Positions 9,926-22,060 are shown, counted from the stretch's first letter. The stretch is 64,000 nt of DNA from Melioribacter roseus (GCA_020722005.1 DYLP01000011.1:1-64000); one strand, 5' to 3'. The notes: generated by a model from the sequence alone, not told the origin. Translations and numbers: made by a program.

Positions 9926-12400
9926 GTGTGTAATATGAAATACCCTTTTGAATCAATTGAACTTAAATGGCAAAAATACTGGAAAGACAAAAAAGTATTT
10001 AAAACCGATTTAACAAAAGTTGACAATAAACTCTACGTGCTTGTTATGTTTATCTATCCTTCTGCGGCTAAGATGCACATTGGACACTGGTACAATTACG
10101 GACCAACTGATACGTTTGCGCGCTATAAAAAGTTGAAAGGGTTTAATGTATTTGAACCAATTGGTTACGATGCCTTCGGGCTCCCTGCCGAAAATTATGC
10201 AATTAAAACAGGCATTCATCCGCAGGATAGTACTCTTAAAAATATTAAAGACATTCGCACAATGCTCGAAAGAATGGGCGGGATGTACGATTGGGACGCC
10301 GAGTTGATGACTTGCGTGCCAGAATATTATAAATGGAATCAGTGGCTTTTTTTACAGCTATATAAAAAAGGTTTAGCATACAGGAAAAATGCACCTGTTA
10401 ACTGGTGCCCTTCGTGTCAGACAGTCCTGGCAAGGGAACAGGTGCTCGCCGACGGAGGCTGCGAAAGATGCGGCACTACAGTCATTCAAAAAAATCTGAC
10501 TCAATGGTTCTTCAAGATAACCGAATACGCAGATGAATTACTCGAAGGATTGAATAAAATTGACTGGCCCGAAAAAACCAAAACCATGCAGATCAATTGG
10601 ATCGGTAAGAGCTATGGAACCGAGATCGATTTTGCAATCGAAGGTTCTAATGAAAAAATTAGAGTATTTACGACCAGACCGGATACTCTATTCGGCGTTA
10701 CTTATGTTGTACTTGCTCCTGAAAATGAACTTGTTCAAAAGATTACCAAACCGGAATACAAAGACACCGTCGATAAATATATCGAATCGATTAGGTCCTT
10801 GACAGAAGTGGAAAGGACTTCCACAACAAAAGAAAAAACAGGGGTTCCAACAGGCGCTTATGCTATAAATCCAATCAACGGCGAAAAGGTGCCAATCTGG
10901 ATCGCCGATTATGTACTGGCAACGTACGGTACAGGCTGCGTAATGGCAGTGCCAGGTCACGACGAACGTGATTTCGAATTTGCTAAGAAATTTAATCTCC
11001 CCATTAAAAAAGTTATTCTTCAACCTGGTACAAAAGAAGAAGATGAATTAATAGAAGCTTATACTGATGTTGGAATTATGATTAACTCAGGAAAGTATAA
11101 CGGCCTCAGTTCCGATATGGGTATCGAAAAAATTTCTGATGATATTGAAAAACAGGGACTCGGCAAAAGAACAGTTAATTACAGATTGAGAGACTGGCTT
11201 ATTTCTCGTCAAAGATACTGGGGTACACCCATTCCCATTATTCATTGCGATAAGTGTGGCGAAGTGCCTGTACCCGAAGACCAGCTTCCCGTAGTGCTTC
11301 CGTATGAAGTAAACTTTAAACCGGACGGAGGCTCGCCTCTTGCCAGTTGTGAAGAGTTTATACATACGACTTGTCCTAAGTGCGGTGCGCCTGCAAAAAG
11401 AGATCCCGATACGATGGATACTTTTGTCGATTCGTCTTGGTATTATTTACGTTATCTCAATCCAAATTACAATGATGGAATGTTCGATACAGAACTGGCA
11501 AACAGGTGGGTACCTGTCGACGTTTATGTGGGAGGCGCTGAACATGCTACGATGCACTTGCTCTATGCACGCTTTATACATAAGTTTCTCAGAGACATTG
11601 GCTTGGTTAAAAGCGACGAGCCGTTCCAAAAATTAATTCATCAGGGTACGATCACGAATCAGGGCGCAAAGATGTCGAAATCAAAAGGCAATGTAGTCGA
11701 CCCGAATGAATTCCTTTCAAAATACGGTTCGGATGTTTTCCGTATGTATTTAATGTTTATGGGACCTTATGAACTCGGAGGCGATTGGAGCGATAAAGGT
11801 ATTGTAGGCGTCGATCGTTTTGTTCAAAGAACATATACCCTTTTTGAAAATTACAAAGGGATTGCTTCCGATACACAAGCGAAAAGTAAATATGAAATGA
11901 ATGAACTTTCCCCAGATGAAAAAAAGATTTATCAGAAAGTCAACCAAACCCTGACAAAAGTAGAAACGGAAATCGATAACTTCAGATTCAATACAGCTGT
12001 TGCGGCTTTGATGGAATTACTAAATGAACTCAAAAATATTGATAATTGCAGAAAAGAAATTCAATTATATACACTCGAACGATTAGCATCGATGCTGGCA
12101 CCGCTTGCACCTCATCTCGCAGAAGAATGCTGGAGCTTGCTGGGCAAGAAAAAATCAATTTATGAAGAATCAGTTTGGTTCGAAGCGGATTCTGAAGCAC
12201 TAGTCAACGAAACCGTGACAATTGTTGTGCAGGTTAATGGAAAAGTAAGAACTAAAATCGAATTGCCCGTCGATACACCGGAAAAAGATGTAAGAAATTT
12301 TGTATTTAACGACGACAAAATCAAAAGTTATGTCGACGGAAAACAGATAATAAAAGAAATTTATGTCCCGAATAAAATTTATAATATTGTAGTGAAATAA
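9926..12400 (+). CDS. leuS: Leucyl-tRNA synthetase
   Basis: [46 protein letters not shown]. Confidence 0.97.
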   Translation: MCNMKYPFESIELKWQKYWKDKKVFKTDLTKVDNKLYVLVMFIYPSAAKMHIGHWYNYGPTDTFARYKKLKGFNVFEPIGYDAFGLPAENYAIKTGIHPQDSTLKNIKDIRTMLERMGGMYDWDAELMTCVPEYYKWNQWLFLQLYKKGLAYRKNAPVNWCPSCQTVLAREQVLADGGCERCGTTVIQKNLTQWFFKITEYADELLEGLNKIDWPEKTKTMQINWIGKSYGTEIDFAIEGSNEKIRVFTTRPDTLFGVTYVVLAPENELVQKITKPEYKDTVDKYIESIRSLTEVERTSTTKEKTGVPTGAYAINPINGEKVPIWIADYVLATYGTGCVMAVPGHDERDFEFAKKFNLPIKKVILQPGTKEEDELIEAYTDVGIMINSGKYNGLSSDMGIEKISDDIEKQGLGKRTVNYRLRDWLISRQRYWGTPIPIIHCDKCGEVPVPEDQLPVVLPYEVNFKPDGGSPLASCEEFIHTTCPKCGAPAKRDPDTMDTFVDSSWYYLRYLNPNYNDGMFDTELANRWVPVDVYVGGAEHATMHLLYARFIHKFLRDIGLVKSDEPFQKLIHQGTITNQGAKMSKSKGNVVDPNEFLSKYGSDVFRMYLMFMGPYELGGDWSDKGIVGVDRFVQRTYTLFENYKGIASDTQAKSKYEMNELSPDEKKIYQKVNQTLTKVETEIDNFRFNTAVAALMELLNELKNIDNCRKEIQLYTLERLASMLAPLAPHLAEECWSLLGKKKSIYEESVWFEADSEALVNETVTIVVQVNGKVRTKIELPVDTPEKDVRNFVFNDDKIKSYVDGKQIIKEIYVPNKIYNIVVK

Positions 12401-12413
12401 TGAGGAATTAAAC

Positions 12414-13691
12414 ATGCTCGATATCAAATTTATAAGAGAAAATCCGGACTTAGTAAGGAAAGGATTACGTGACAAAGGTGCTGTCGATAATGTGGAGAAG
12501 ATTCTTGAACTTGATGAAAAAAGAAGAAAAATAATCGCGCAAAATGACGAGTTAAAAGCGCTCAGGAATAAAGTGTCTTCGCAAATTCCAATCTTGAAAA
12601 AGAAGGGAGAAGATACTGCATCTGTTTTCGAAGAGATGAAAAGAGTGGGAGACGAAATTGCAGAACTCGATAACGAACTTCGTAAAATTGACGATGAACT
12701 AGAAGAAATATTGAGATGGACTCCGAACCTGGCTCACGAGTCGGTTCCTGTAGGCAAAAGCGCAGAAGAAAATGTTGAAGTGAGAAGATGGCTGCCTGAA
12801 GGATTTAGCTTTGAGAATGACTTTGAAATACTCGACCATATTGAACTTGGCAAAAAACTCGATATACTCGATTTTGAAAGAGGAACAAAAATTTCCGGTT
12901 CGGGATTCCCGCTTTATAAAGGAGCGGGAGCCACACTCGAACGTGCTCTCATTAATTTTATGCTCGATTTCCATTTACAGAAACACGGCTATAAAGAAAT
13001 TCTTCCGCCGATTCTCGTAAATAGAGATTCGATGAAAGGCACCGGCCAAATTCCAAAACTTGAAGAAGATATGTATTTCATTGAAAAAGACGGACTTTAT
13101 CCGATACCTACCGCCGAAGTTCCGATTACAAATATACATCGAAACGAAGTGTTGAGTGAGAACGAGTTGACAATAAAATATGTCGGCTATACGCCGTGTT
13201 TCAGGCGCGAAGCCGGCTCGTACGGTAAAGAATCAAAAGGCTTTTTACGCGTTCACCAGTTTAATAAAGTCGAAATGGTTAAGTTTGCAAAACCGGAAGA
13301 TTCTTACGAGGAATTGGAAGGACTGGTTAAAGACGCCGAAGATATTTTGCAAGCACTTAATATTCCTTATAGAATTATTCTTTTGTGTACAGGCGATCTC
13401 AGTTTTTCTGCGGCTAAATGTTACGATATTGAAACATGGTCGCCTGCGGAAAAGAAATGGCTCGAAGCTTCTTCGTGCAGCAATTTTGAAGCTTTTCAAG
13501 CAAGAAGAGCTAACATTCGTTTTAAACGAGAGGGTTCCAAAAAAACAGAGTTCGTCCATACATTGAATGGCAGTGGACTGGCTACCAGCCGACTAATGGT
13601 TTCTTTACTCGAAAATTATCAAACACCCGAAGGAAAAGTTATTGTTCCAAAAGCTCTGCAAAAATATACTGGTTTCGAAATCATCGGTTGA
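12414..13691 (+). CDS. serS: Seryl-tRNA synthetase
   Basis: [62 protein letters not shown]. Confidence 0.97.
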   Translation: MLDIKFIRENPDLVRKGLRDKGAVDNVEKILELDEKRRKIIAQNDELKALRNKVSSQIPILKKKGEDTASVFEEMKRVGDEIAELDNELRKIDDELEEILRWTPNLAHESVPVGKSAEENVEVRRWLPEGFSFENDFEILDHIELGKKLDILDFERGTKISGSGFPLYKGAGATLERALINFMLDFHLQKHGYKEILPPILVNRDSMKGTGQIPKLEEDMYFIEKDGLYPIPTAEVPITNIHRNEVLSENELTIKYVGYTPCFRREAGSYGKESKGFLRVHQFNKVEMVKFAKPEDSYEELEGLVKDAEDILQALNIPYRIILLCTGDLSFSAAKCYDIETWSPAEKKWLEASSCSNFEAFQARRANIRFKREGSKKTEFVHTLNGSGLATSRLMVSLLENYQTPEGKVIVPKALQKYTGFEIIG

Positions 13692-13755
13692 TATCGTTTA
13701 AGAAGAATTATTTTTCTGTTGCAGTTGTTTATTATCAGAAAGGACTTTCGAAAAG

Positions 13756-15507
13756 TTGTTCGGAAATTTAACCTATTTAAAAAAATACTTTGTCCGATAT
13801 AAAAGCAGCTATCTGCGTGGAATTCTCTTTATACTGATTTCTAATGTAGCAACTGTCTTAGTACCAATTCTGATAAAAGACAGCATAAACTTGATAGGAA
13901 ACAATCTGGGAACTCACCTCATCTTGAACTATGCCCTTTATACTGTCGGTATCACTTTAATTGCTGGTGTGTTTCAGTTTTTTATTCGCGAAACAATTAT
14001 TGTCGCTTCCAGAAAAATTGAATACGATTTAAGACAGGATTTCTGGGAACACATACAAAAACTTCCCCTACGATTTTTCCAGAACAATTCAACCGGAAAT
14101 ATAATGTCGCACGCTACAAACGATATTAATGCAGTGCGTTCGTTCGTCGGTCCGGCAGTAATGTATTCGATTGACAATGGCACCTTATTCCTGATGATAA
14201 TTCCAATTATGATTTCTTTAAGTCCTCTGCTCACTTTTTATGTGCTTCTGCCGCTGCCTTTTCTTTCGTATCTGGTTTATATCGTTATGAAAAAAGTCCA
14301 CTTAAAATATACACGGATACAGGAAAAATTTTCAGAGTTAACTGAAAAGGCTCAAGAAAATTTTTCGGGAATCAGAGTTATAAAATCATACGTCAGAGAA
14401 GATTATGAGTTAAAAGAATTTACTAAAGAGAGCGAAGAATATCTAAAGAGGAAAATGGACCTGGTAAGGCTTCAGGCACTTTTCCATCCCATCTTTTTCA
14501 TTATTGCAGGCTTTTCTTCCATTATAGTTATCTTTGTCGGTGGCAAGATGGTAATCAACGGAAAAATCTCGCTCGGCATTATAGTTGCTTTTATAGCTTA
14601 TCTTTCAATGTTGATCTGGCCGATGATATCTTTTGGATTTGTTGCCAATTTAGTGCAGCAAGCAGATGCAAGTATGAAGCGTCTATTAAAATTCTTTAAC
14701 GAACCGCATGAAATTATAGACGGTGAACAAACCGATTACTCAATTGAAAATATCGCAGGAGAAATCGAATTCAAAAATGTAAGTTTCAGATATAACGATT
14801 TTCTTCCGCCTGTTCTGAATAACATCAATCTGAAAATAAACAAAGGTGAAACTGTTGCCTTTATCGGAAAAACCGGAAGCGGTAAAACCACTCTCGTAAA
14901 TTTAATACCGAGATTTTACGACGTCACGGAAGGTTCGGTTACTATTGACGGAGTCGACGTACGTGAAATACCTCTTAAAGTGCTAAGAAAGAATATCGGT
15001 TTTGTTCCTCAGGAAACGTTCCTCTTTTCGGATACTCTTGCCAGAAACATTATTTATGGTAACGGCAAAGAAGACGAAGAAGTGATTAAATATGCAGCGC
15101 AAATTTCTCAACTGGTAAAAGACGTTGAATCTTTTCCTAAGGGATACGATACTATTTTAGGTGAACGCGGTATTACGCTTTCAGGAGGGCAGAAACAAAG
15201 AACATCGCTTGCCAGAGCTCTTGCTATCGACCCAAAAATTTTAATACTCGACGATTCTTTTTCGGCAGTCGATACCCATACCGAAGAGGAAATTCTTAAA
15301 CGCTTAAAAGAATTCATGAAAAACAGAACGAGCATAATTATCAGCCACAGAATTTCAACGGTAAAAGATTCGGATAAAATATTCGTGCTTGATAACGGAA
15401 GAATTGTCGAAGAAGGAACTCACGACGAACTGGTCGAACTGGGTGGAATTTATGCCGATCTCCATTTCAAGCAATTGCTCGAAGAAGAGTTAAAGGAATT
15501 AAATTAA
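13756..15507 (+). CDS. ABC exporter half-transporter with non-catalytic Walker B (LILDDS)
   Basis: TM domain plus NBD: GKTGSGKTT, LSGGQKQR, ILILDDSFSAVD; probable TTG start. Confidence 0.93.
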   Translation: MFGNLTYLKKYFVRYKSSYLRGILFILISNVATVLVPILIKDSINLIGNNLGTHLILNYALYTVGITLIAGVFQFFIRETIIVASRKIEYDLRQDFWEHIQKLPLRFFQNNSTGNIMSHATNDINAVRSFVGPAVMYSIDNGTLFLMIIPIMISLSPLLTFYVLLPLPFLSYLVYIVMKKVHLKYTRIQEKFSELTEKAQENFSGIRVIKSYVREDYELKEFTKESEEYLKRKMDLVRLQALFHPIFFIIAGFSSIIVIFVGGKMVINGKISLGIIVAFIAYLSMLIWPMISFGFVANLVQQADASMKRLLKFFNEPHEIIDGEQTDYSIENIAGEIEFKNVSFRYNDFLPPVLNNINLKINKGETVAFIGKTGSGKTTLVNLIPRFYDVTEGSVTIDGVDVREIPLKVLRKNIGFVPQETFLFSDTLARNIIYGNGKEDEEVIKYAAQISQLVKDVESFPKGYDTILGERGITLSGGQKQRTSLARALAIDPKILILDDSFSAVDTHTEEEILKRLKEFMKNRTSIIISHRISTVKDSDKIFVLDNGRIVEEGTHDELVELGGIYADLHFKQLLEEELKELN

Positions 15508-15519
15508 GGGGAAACTAGG

Positions 15520-16530
15520 ATGAAAAAAATAAATGTTGCTTTTTTTTCAATACCGTCTAAAGAAAAAAACTATATAAATAAAAAGTTCAATAAAAATAAG
15601 TATGAACTCTTTTTCTTCAAGGACGAACTCACTCCTGATAATCCAGTTATTAAGGATGCCGATGTTATATCTGTCTTTATTTATGACAAAGTGGACAAGA
15701 AGATCATTGATAGAGCAAAGAAACTTAAACTAATTGCCACAAGGAGTACGGGGTATAATCATATAGACACAGTCTACGCAAAGAAAAAGAAAATAGCTAT
15801 AGCAAATGTGCCTTACTACGGGGAAAATACAGTAGCTGAACATACTTTCGCTCTTATTCTTACATTATCTAGAAACATTCACAAAGCATACTTCAGGGCA
15901 CAGCAAAGTAATTTTTCGCTCGAAGGTTTAAGGGGCTTCGATTTGCGAGACAAAACTCTGGGTGTAATTGGTGCTGGCAGTATTGGCGTGCACGTCATGA
16001 AAATTGCCAGAGGATTCGGTATGAAAGTTCTTGCTTACGATGTTAAACAAAATCATATTCTTGAAGAACTTCTTGATTTCAAATATGTCGACTTAAATAC
16101 CCTTTTGAAATCCTCCGATATAATTACCCTTCATTGCCCTTATAACAAAAGCACTCATCATTTGATCAATATGAACAATATTGAGCTTGTTAAAAAAGGT
16201 GCACTTTTTATCAATACCGCGCGTAGTGGTCTTATTGAATCTCAGGCGCTTTACTATGCGATCGACAAAGGGATTTTTGGAGGAGCAGGATTGGACGTTT
16301 TTGAAGGCGAAGAACTGCTTAAAGAAGAAAATCAAATGCTTACAAAAAACGTCGAGCTGGAAAAAGTCAATGCAATTTTCAAAAGAAATCTTTTGCTAAG
16401 GCACGAAAATGTTATTTTAACTCCACACATGGCTTTCGATTCGCATGAAGCTATCGAACGAATTCTCGAAACAACTGCGGAAAATATCAACGCTTTTTTC
16501 GAAAACAGAAATTACTATAAAGTGATTTAA
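15520..16530 (+). CDS. D-isomer 2-hydroxyacid dehydrogenase, D-lactate dehydrogenase-like
   Basis: GENTVAEHTFALILTLSRNIHKA, GVIGAGSIGVHVMKIARGFGMKVLAYD, LTPHMAFDSHEA. Confidence 0.9.
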   Translation: MKKINVAFFSIPSKEKNYINKKFNKNKYELFFFKDELTPDNPVIKDADVISVFIYDKVDKKIIDRAKKLKLIATRSTGYNHIDTVYAKKKKIAIANVPYYGENTVAEHTFALILTLSRNIHKAYFRAQQSNFSLEGLRGFDLRDKTLGVIGAGSIGVHVMKIARGFGMKVLAYDVKQNHILEELLDFKYVDLNTLLKSSDIITLHCPYNKSTHHLINMNNIELVKKGALFINTARSGLIESQALYYAIDKGIFGGAGLDVFEGEELLKEENQMLTKNVELEKVNAIFKRNLLLRHENVILTPHMAFDSHEAIERILETTAENINAFFENRNYYKVI

Positions 16531-18320
16531 TGACCAACCACAGAAAAGACGATGAAATATTAGGAAAAGCGTACGACGCTAAATTAATGAAACGGCTATT
16601 AACTTACGTTAAGCCGTATAAAGGTTATATATTGCTTGCAATACTTTTGAATATTGTGGTTGCTATTTTGCCTTCCATTAGACCCTACCTCACCAAAATA
16701 GCAGTTGACGATTATATTGCAAATAAAAACTACGAAGGACTGATAACCATCTCAGCACTTTTGCTCGGAACGCTTTTGTTGCAAGCAGTGGTGCAATATT
16801 TCTTGACCTACTTTACAGAATTAATGGGGCAAAAGATAATTTTCGATATCAGGATTCAACTTTTTCGTCATGTGGAAAAATTAGCTTTAAGATTTTTTGA
16901 CAAGACTCCTATCGGACGAATAGTAACGAGAGTAACAAACGACGTAGAATCACTCAACGAAATGTTTTCGTCAGGGATCGTCTCGGTTTTTAGCGATGTC
17001 TTTGTTATTATCTGGATTTTCTTCTTTATGTTTACAATGTCGTGGGATTTATCACTTGTTACTCTTTCGGTAATTCCGATTCTTTTTTATGCCACTTTTT
17101 TATTCAGAAAAAAAGTTAGAGAAGCCTATCGCGATGTTCGGCATCATCTGGCACGACTTAATTCGTACATGCAGGAACATATAACCGGAATGAATGTGGT
17201 TCAGCTCTTCGCGAAGGAGGAAGAGGAACTGAAAAAGTTCTCATTAATCAATAGAGATTACAAACAGGCAAATATTCGTTCTGTTTTTTACTATGCTATC
17301 TTTTTTCCTTTTGTCGAACTTTTAAGCGCTATATCGATTGGGCTAATAATATGGTACGGTGGTGGCGAGGTGGTACAAAACAATCTTACACTCGGCGTGC
17401 TGATTGCATTCCTTCAGTATACGGAAATGTTCTGGCGACCGGTGAGGGACCTTTCGGAAAAATATAATATTCTTCAAACCGCTATGGCTTCGTCGGAAAG
17501 AATATTCAAGTTACTCGACGATAATACTTTTGTTAAAAATCCTGATAATCCGATTAAACTAAATAATGTAAAAGGAGAAATTGAATTTAAAAATGTCTGG
17601 TTTGCTTATAATCCTGGCGAATACGTTTTGAAAGATATTTCATTTAAAATTAATACCGGTGAAACGACGGCAATCGTAGGTGCCACAGGAGCAGGTAAAA
17701 CGAGCATTATCAATACTCTAACGCGCTTTTATGATATCGAAAAAGGAACTATTTGTATCGACGGTATCGACATCAGTAAAGTTGATAAAAGGGACTTAAG
17801 AAGGTATATTTCTGTAGTGTTGCAGGATGTATATCTCTTTTCGGGTACTATAAAATCGAACATTTCACTCGGCAACGAAGAGATAAGCGAAGAACAGATA
17901 GTTAATGCAGCCAGAACAGTGGGTGCTCATGATTTTATAATGAAATTGCCAGCCAAATATAATGAGGCAGTTAAAGAAAAAGGAGCTACACTCAGTGTGG
18001 GACAGAAGCAATTGATCTCATTTGCCCGTGCCCTTGCTTTTGATCCTAAGATATTAATTCTCGACGAAGCAACTTCGAGTATCGATACCGAAACTGAAAT
18101 TCTAATTCAAAAAGCAATTGAAAAATTACTTCGGGGGAGAACCTCAATTGTAATAGCACACCGTCTTTCGACTATTCAGAATGCCGATAAAATTCTCGTT
18201 ATGCATAAAGGAGAATTGAAAGAAGTCGGCACGCATCAGGAATTGCTGGCTCGAAAGGGGATCTATTACAAGCTTTATCAATTACAATATAAAGACCAGG
18301 AAGTAATTAAAACCAACTAA
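16530..18320 (+). CDS. ABC exporter half-transporter with canonical catalytic Glu (LILDEA)
   Basis: GATGAGKTS, variant signature LSVGQKQ, ILILDEATSSID; start overlaps the previous stop (TAATG). Confidence 0.94.
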   Translation: MTNHRKDDEILGKAYDAKLMKRLLTYVKPYKGYILLAILLNIVVAILPSIRPYLTKIAVDDYIANKNYEGLITISALLLGTLLLQAVVQYFLTYFTELMGQKIIFDIRIQLFRHVEKLALRFFDKTPIGRIVTRVTNDVESLNEMFSSGIVSVFSDVFVIIWIFFFMFTMSWDLSLVTLSVIPILFYATFLFRKKVREAYRDVRHHLARLNSYMQEHITGMNVVQLFAKEEEELKKFSLINRDYKQANIRSVFYYAIFFPFVELLSAISIGLIIWYGGGEVVQNNLTLGVLIAFLQYTEMFWRPVRDLSEKYNILQTAMASSERIFKLLDDNTFVKNPDNPIKLNNVKGEIEFKNVWFAYNPGEYVLKDISFKINTGETTAIVGATGAGKTSIINTLTRFYDIEKGTICIDGIDISKVDKRDLRRYISVVLQDVYLFSGTIKSNISLGNEEISEEQIVNAARTVGAHDFIMKLPAKYNEAVKEKGATLSVGQKQLISFARALAFDPKILILDEATSSIDTETEILIQKAIEKLLRGRTSIVIAHRLSTIQNADKILVMHKGELKEVGTHQELLARKGIYYKLYQLQYKDQEVIKTN

Positions 18321-18333
18321 AGCAGGAGGCGTT

Positions 18334-19344
18334 ATGCCCTTGAAGCAATTTATGACGCTCCCCCGTCATATCCTCGAAGGCGAAAAATTGCATCCCGAAG
18401 CTACAGGAGAACTGTCTGCCATTCTACTGCAATTGGGACTTGCCGCCAAAGTAATCTCTCTGGAAGTAAATAAGGCAGGACTTGTTGAAATTCTCGGGTT
18501 TACTGGAAAAACTAACGTACACGGTGAAGACGTCAAAAAACTCGATCTCTTCGCACACGAAATGCTTATTCGAGCAATGGACCACGGTGGCCACTTCTGC
18601 GTTATGGCATCGGAAGAAGAAGAGAACATAATACACCTACCACCTCACCAAAAAATCGGGAAATATGTTCTTTTGTTTGACCCCTTAGACGGCTCGTCGA
18701 ATATCGAAGCAAATGTAAGCATCGGTACAATTTTTTCTATCTACCGACGCATTACTACGGGTAACGGACCTGGTGCACTTGAGGATTGTCTTCAACCTGG
18801 ATACAAGCAAGTGGCTGCGGGTTATGTTGTATACGGTCCCTCAACCATTTTTGTCTACAGTGCAGGACACGGTGTATACGGATTTACTCTGGACCCAGCT
18901 TTTGGCGAATTCCTCCTTTCGCATGATAATATTAAAATTCCAGAACGCGGTAGAATTTACAGTATTAATGAGGGTAATTATAATTCATGGAGCAAGGGAT
19001 TGAAAAAGTATATAAAGCATTTACAAGCAAATAAATTCGGAGGCAAACCTTATCAATTGAGATATGTCGGTTCGATGGTAGCCGATATTCACAGAACACT
19101 GTTGTATGGTGGAACATTCATGTATCCGGGCGACAGGAGGAACCCGAAAGGTAAATTGCGACTCGTCTACGAATGTAATCCCGTTTCGTTTATCATTGAA
19201 GCTGCAGGGGGACTGGCAATTGATGGAGAGAAAAGAATTCTGGAATTGATTCCCTCGACGCTTCACGAGCGAACGCCAATTTTCGCAGGCAGTAAAGAAG
19301 ATATTATTCTTCTGAAAAAATTCCTCGACGAAGAGAAAGAATAG
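18334..19344 (+). CDS. fbp: Fructose-1,6-bisphosphatase class I
   Basis: LLFDPLDGSSNIEANVSIGTIFSIYR, RYVGSMVADIHRTLLYGGTFMYP. Confidence 0.97.
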   Translation: MPLKQFMTLPRHILEGEKLHPEATGELSAILLQLGLAAKVISLEVNKAGLVEILGFTGKTNVHGEDVKKLDLFAHEMLIRAMDHGGHFCVMASEEEENIIHLPPHQKIGKYVLLFDPLDGSSNIEANVSIGTIFSIYRRITTGNGPGALEDCLQPGYKQVAAGYVVYGPSTIFVYSAGHGVYGFTLDPAFGEFLLSHDNIKIPERGRIYSINEGNYNSWSKGLKKYIKHLQANKFGGKPYQLRYVGSMVADIHRTLLYGGTFMYPGDRRNPKGKLRLVYECNPVSFIIEAAGGLAIDGEKRILELIPSTLHERTPIFAGSKEDIILLKKFLDEEKE

Positions 19345-19370
19345 AAAGGATTTTTTTCTGGCGAGCGATT

Positions 19371-19407
19371 AAATAATAAGGCTGGAAGAAATCCAGCCTT
19401 ATTATTT
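19371..19407. terminator. Bidirectional intrinsic terminator between convergent fbp and 19410-19670
   Basis: Perfect 16 bp stem AAATAATAAGGCTGGA / TCCAGCCTTATTATTT with a 5 nt loop. Confidence 0.85.
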
Positions 19408-19409
19408 AA

Positions 19410-19670
19410 TCAGAAATTTTTGATACCTTCGTCGATCAAAGCGGCAAGTTCTTGATAGCTAATATTTTCAAACTTGATTTTTGCCGACCTCAAAATGACT
19501 GCTGGTGGATCTCCCTCACCTTTTTTAAAACGATATAAATTGAATGCTAATCTGTACCTCTCATTTGGAATTGGTATATACTTTGCCAGCGTTTCAACAA
19601 AATTATAGCATTTTTTTTCTAATGAGTCTTCGGGAAATGTCTTTGTTTCAGGCGATGGTAATGTAGTCAT
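19410..19670 (-). CDS. Small conserved-looking hypothetical protein (86 aa)
   Basis: Complete ORF with its own shared terminator; no recognised family. Confidence 0.6.
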   Translation of the reverse strand: MTTLPSPETKTFPEDSLEKKCYNFVETLAKYIPIPNERYRLAFNLYRFKKGEGDPPAVILRSAKIKFENISYQELAALIDEGIKNF

Positions 19671-19736
19671 AATTTAACTCGCATTTCATAATTTGTTTGT
19701 CAAAAATAATGAAGATTAAGCTTAGTTGCCAACGAT

Positions 19737-20789
19737 ATGGTTACTGGTTTTGAATCGTGCGACGAAATATCTAAATTTGCAATAAAAAATGGTATTCACG
19801 TTGTGAATGAAAATCGTCCCCTCAAAATTCTCGTAATACGACTCAGCTCCCTGGGAGACGTAATACTGACCACACCTGTTATCCGCGCATTGAAATCAAA
19901 ATATAACAATTCGGAAATCGATTTTGTGGTTAAACCCCAGTATGTTGATGCACTGAAATACAATAAATATTTAAACAGAGTGCTACGGTACGAAATAAAT
20001 AATAAAAAAGGATTATTAAAATACATAGCCTCTCGAAATTATGATATCGTCGTCGATTTACAGAATAATTTGAGGAGTAACAGAATCAATATCGCAGCAG
20101 GAGGTCAAATATACCGTTTCAGAAAACCGACAGCAAAAAAAATTTTTTTATCTAAATTTCGTATTAATTTATACAAGAATGTCGTATCGATACCGGAACT
20201 TTATGTTACCGCAGTTCCCGGTTTAGAACTGGACGAATACGGGTCCGAAGTGTTCTTACCGAATAATATTGAAGCCGATTTGAGAGAAGGTAATTACGTC
20301 GGATTTTGTCCAGGGTCAAGGCATTATACGAAAATGTGGCCGTCGGAATATTTTGTTGAACTGGGTAATAAAATTTACGAAAGAGGAATTAAAACGCTCC
20401 TTTTCGGAGGCAGAGACGACAGGGAATTATGCAGAACAATTGCCGGTAGTATTCCAGAGGCAGTAGATTTGAGTACAGATGACGACCTCCTAAAACTGGC
20501 GGCTCACATGAAAATGTGTAAAATTGTTGTTAGCAACGACACTGGTTTAATGCATTTGGCAGCTTCCCAGAATATTCCGCTCATTGTAATTTTCGGCTCC
20601 AGTGTAAAAGAGTTCGGATTCCTGCCGTATAAAGTTAAATATAGACTGGTAGAAAATGTAGGATTGAAGTGCCGCCCCTGCAGTCATGTCGGGCGGGAAA
20701 ATTGTCCCAAAGGTCATTTTAAATGTATGAAAGAATTAACCCCGGAAATTGTTTTCAATAATATTATAAAATTATTCGAAGATATATGA
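19737..20789 (+). CDS. Glycosyltransferase family 9, lipopolysaccharide heptosyltransferase-like
   Basis: KILVIRLSSLGDVILTTPVIRALK, VGFCPGSRHYTKMWP, VSNDTGLMHLAASQNIPLIVIFG; true start may be internal. Confidence 0.9.
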   Translation: MVTGFESCDEISKFAIKNGIHVVNENRPLKILVIRLSSLGDVILTTPVIRALKSKYNNSEIDFVVKPQYVDALKYNKYLNRVLRYEINNKKGLLKYIASRNYDIVVDLQNNLRSNRINIAAGGQIYRFRKPTAKKIFLSKFRINLYKNVVSIPELYVTAVPGLELDEYGSEVFLPNNIEADLREGNYVGFCPGSRHYTKMWPSEYFVELGNKIYERGIKTLLFGGRDDRELCRTIAGSIPEAVDLSTDDDLLKLAAHMKMCKIVVSNDTGLMHLAASQNIPLIVIFGSSVKEFGFLPYKVKYRLVENVGLKCRPCSHVGRENCPKGHFKCMKELTPEIVFNNIIKLFEDI

Positions 20790-22060
20790 AAATATTCTGG
20801 CAAATTTTATATAATGTAATCTTTTATCCGCTCTTTGAATTAATAAAAATTGTATCACCATTGGCAGGTGATAAGATAAGAGCAAGTATTACGGATAGGG
20901 AACACCTGTTTGAAAATCTAATTACTACTATTTCGGGTATTAACCGTACAAAAAAATTGGTCTGGTTTCACGCATCTTCGATGGGCGAATTCGAACAGGC
21001 AAAACCAATTATTGAAAAACTAAAAGAAGAAAATGAGTTAATAATTCTTGTTACATTCTTTTCTCCTTCTGGTTATCGAAATTCAATTAAATATTCTCAC
21101 GCGGATATTATTTCCTATATGCCTTTCGACAAGATAAAGGATGTTAGGCGTTTTCTGGACATAACACAGCCTGACCTTGTCGTATTTATGAGATACGATA
21201 TCTGGCCGAATACAATCTGGCAACTCGAAAAAAGAGGCATCCCTTATATAATAGCAGATGCTACTATGCGCTCAAGCAGCAAACGTTTATTACCCATTAT
21301 TAATTCTTTTCATAAGCATGTATTTAAAAGCGCTGCAAAAATTCTAACCGTATCTGAAAACGACGCTATTAATTTCCTCAAGTTCGGATTAGCTCCAGAA
21401 AAAGTTGTTCCTGTTGGCGATACACGTTTTGACAGAGTTTATATTAAAAGTTTGACGGCAAAGGAGAAAAAAATCATTCGGGAAGATGTTCTGCGAAATA
21501 AAAAAACTCTTGTACTTGGCAGTCTTTGGGAAGCCGATGAGGAGATAATTTTTCCCGCCCTTATTAAGTTAATGAAATATGTGCCGGAACTTGTGCTTAT
21601 TGTCGTACCACACGAACCCGATCTAATACATCTCGAAAAAATCGAAAGCGATTTCCATAATAAATTTTCCACAATCAGATTTTCGCTTATGAATCATTAC
21701 AGAAACGAACGAGTGATTATTGTTGATTCGATTGGTATTTTGCTAACACTCTATAGTTATGCGGATGTTGCCTATGTTGGCGGAAGTTTTCGTCAAATTC
21801 ATAATGTACTTGAACCAGCAGTATATGGAATTCCGGTGGTCTACGGTCCCAAAATTGAAACAAGTCAGGAAGCCATTCAAATGCATAAACTGGGCGGCGG
21901 AATTATAATTAAAAATAAAAAGGAAGCTTACAAAACATTTCGGCGATTGTTTTCTGACGATAAGTATCGGTCTGAAATAGGGAAAATAGGAGGCAACTTC
22001 GTCAAATCCAGTACAGGTGCTACAGATAAGATCATTAAAGAAATTTATAAATATTTATAA
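20786..22060 (+). CDS. waaA: 3-deoxy-D-manno-octulosonic acid transferase
   Basis: WFHASSMGEFEQAKPII, DTRFDRV, ADVAYVGGSFRQIHNVLEPAVYGIPVVYGP. Confidence 0.93.
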   Translation: MKIFWQILYNVIFYPLFELIKIVSPLAGDKIRASITDREHLFENLITTISGINRTKKLVWFHASSMGEFEQAKPIIEKLKEENELIILVTFFSPSGYRNSIKYSHADIISYMPFDKIKDVRRFLDITQPDLVVFMRYDIWPNTIWQLEKRGIPYIIADATMRSSSKRLLPIINSFHKHVFKSAAKILTVSENDAINFLKFGLAPEKVVPVGDTRFDRVYIKSLTAKEKKIIREDVLRNKKTLVLGSLWEADEEIIFPALIKLMKYVPELVLIVVPHEPDLIHLEKIESDFHNKFSTIRFSLMNHYRNERVIIVDSIGILLTLYSYADVAYVGGSFRQIHNVLEPAVYGIPVVYGPKIETSQEAIQMHKLGGGIIIKNKKEAYKTFRRLFSDDKYRSEIGKIGGNFVKSSTGATDKIIKEIYKYL

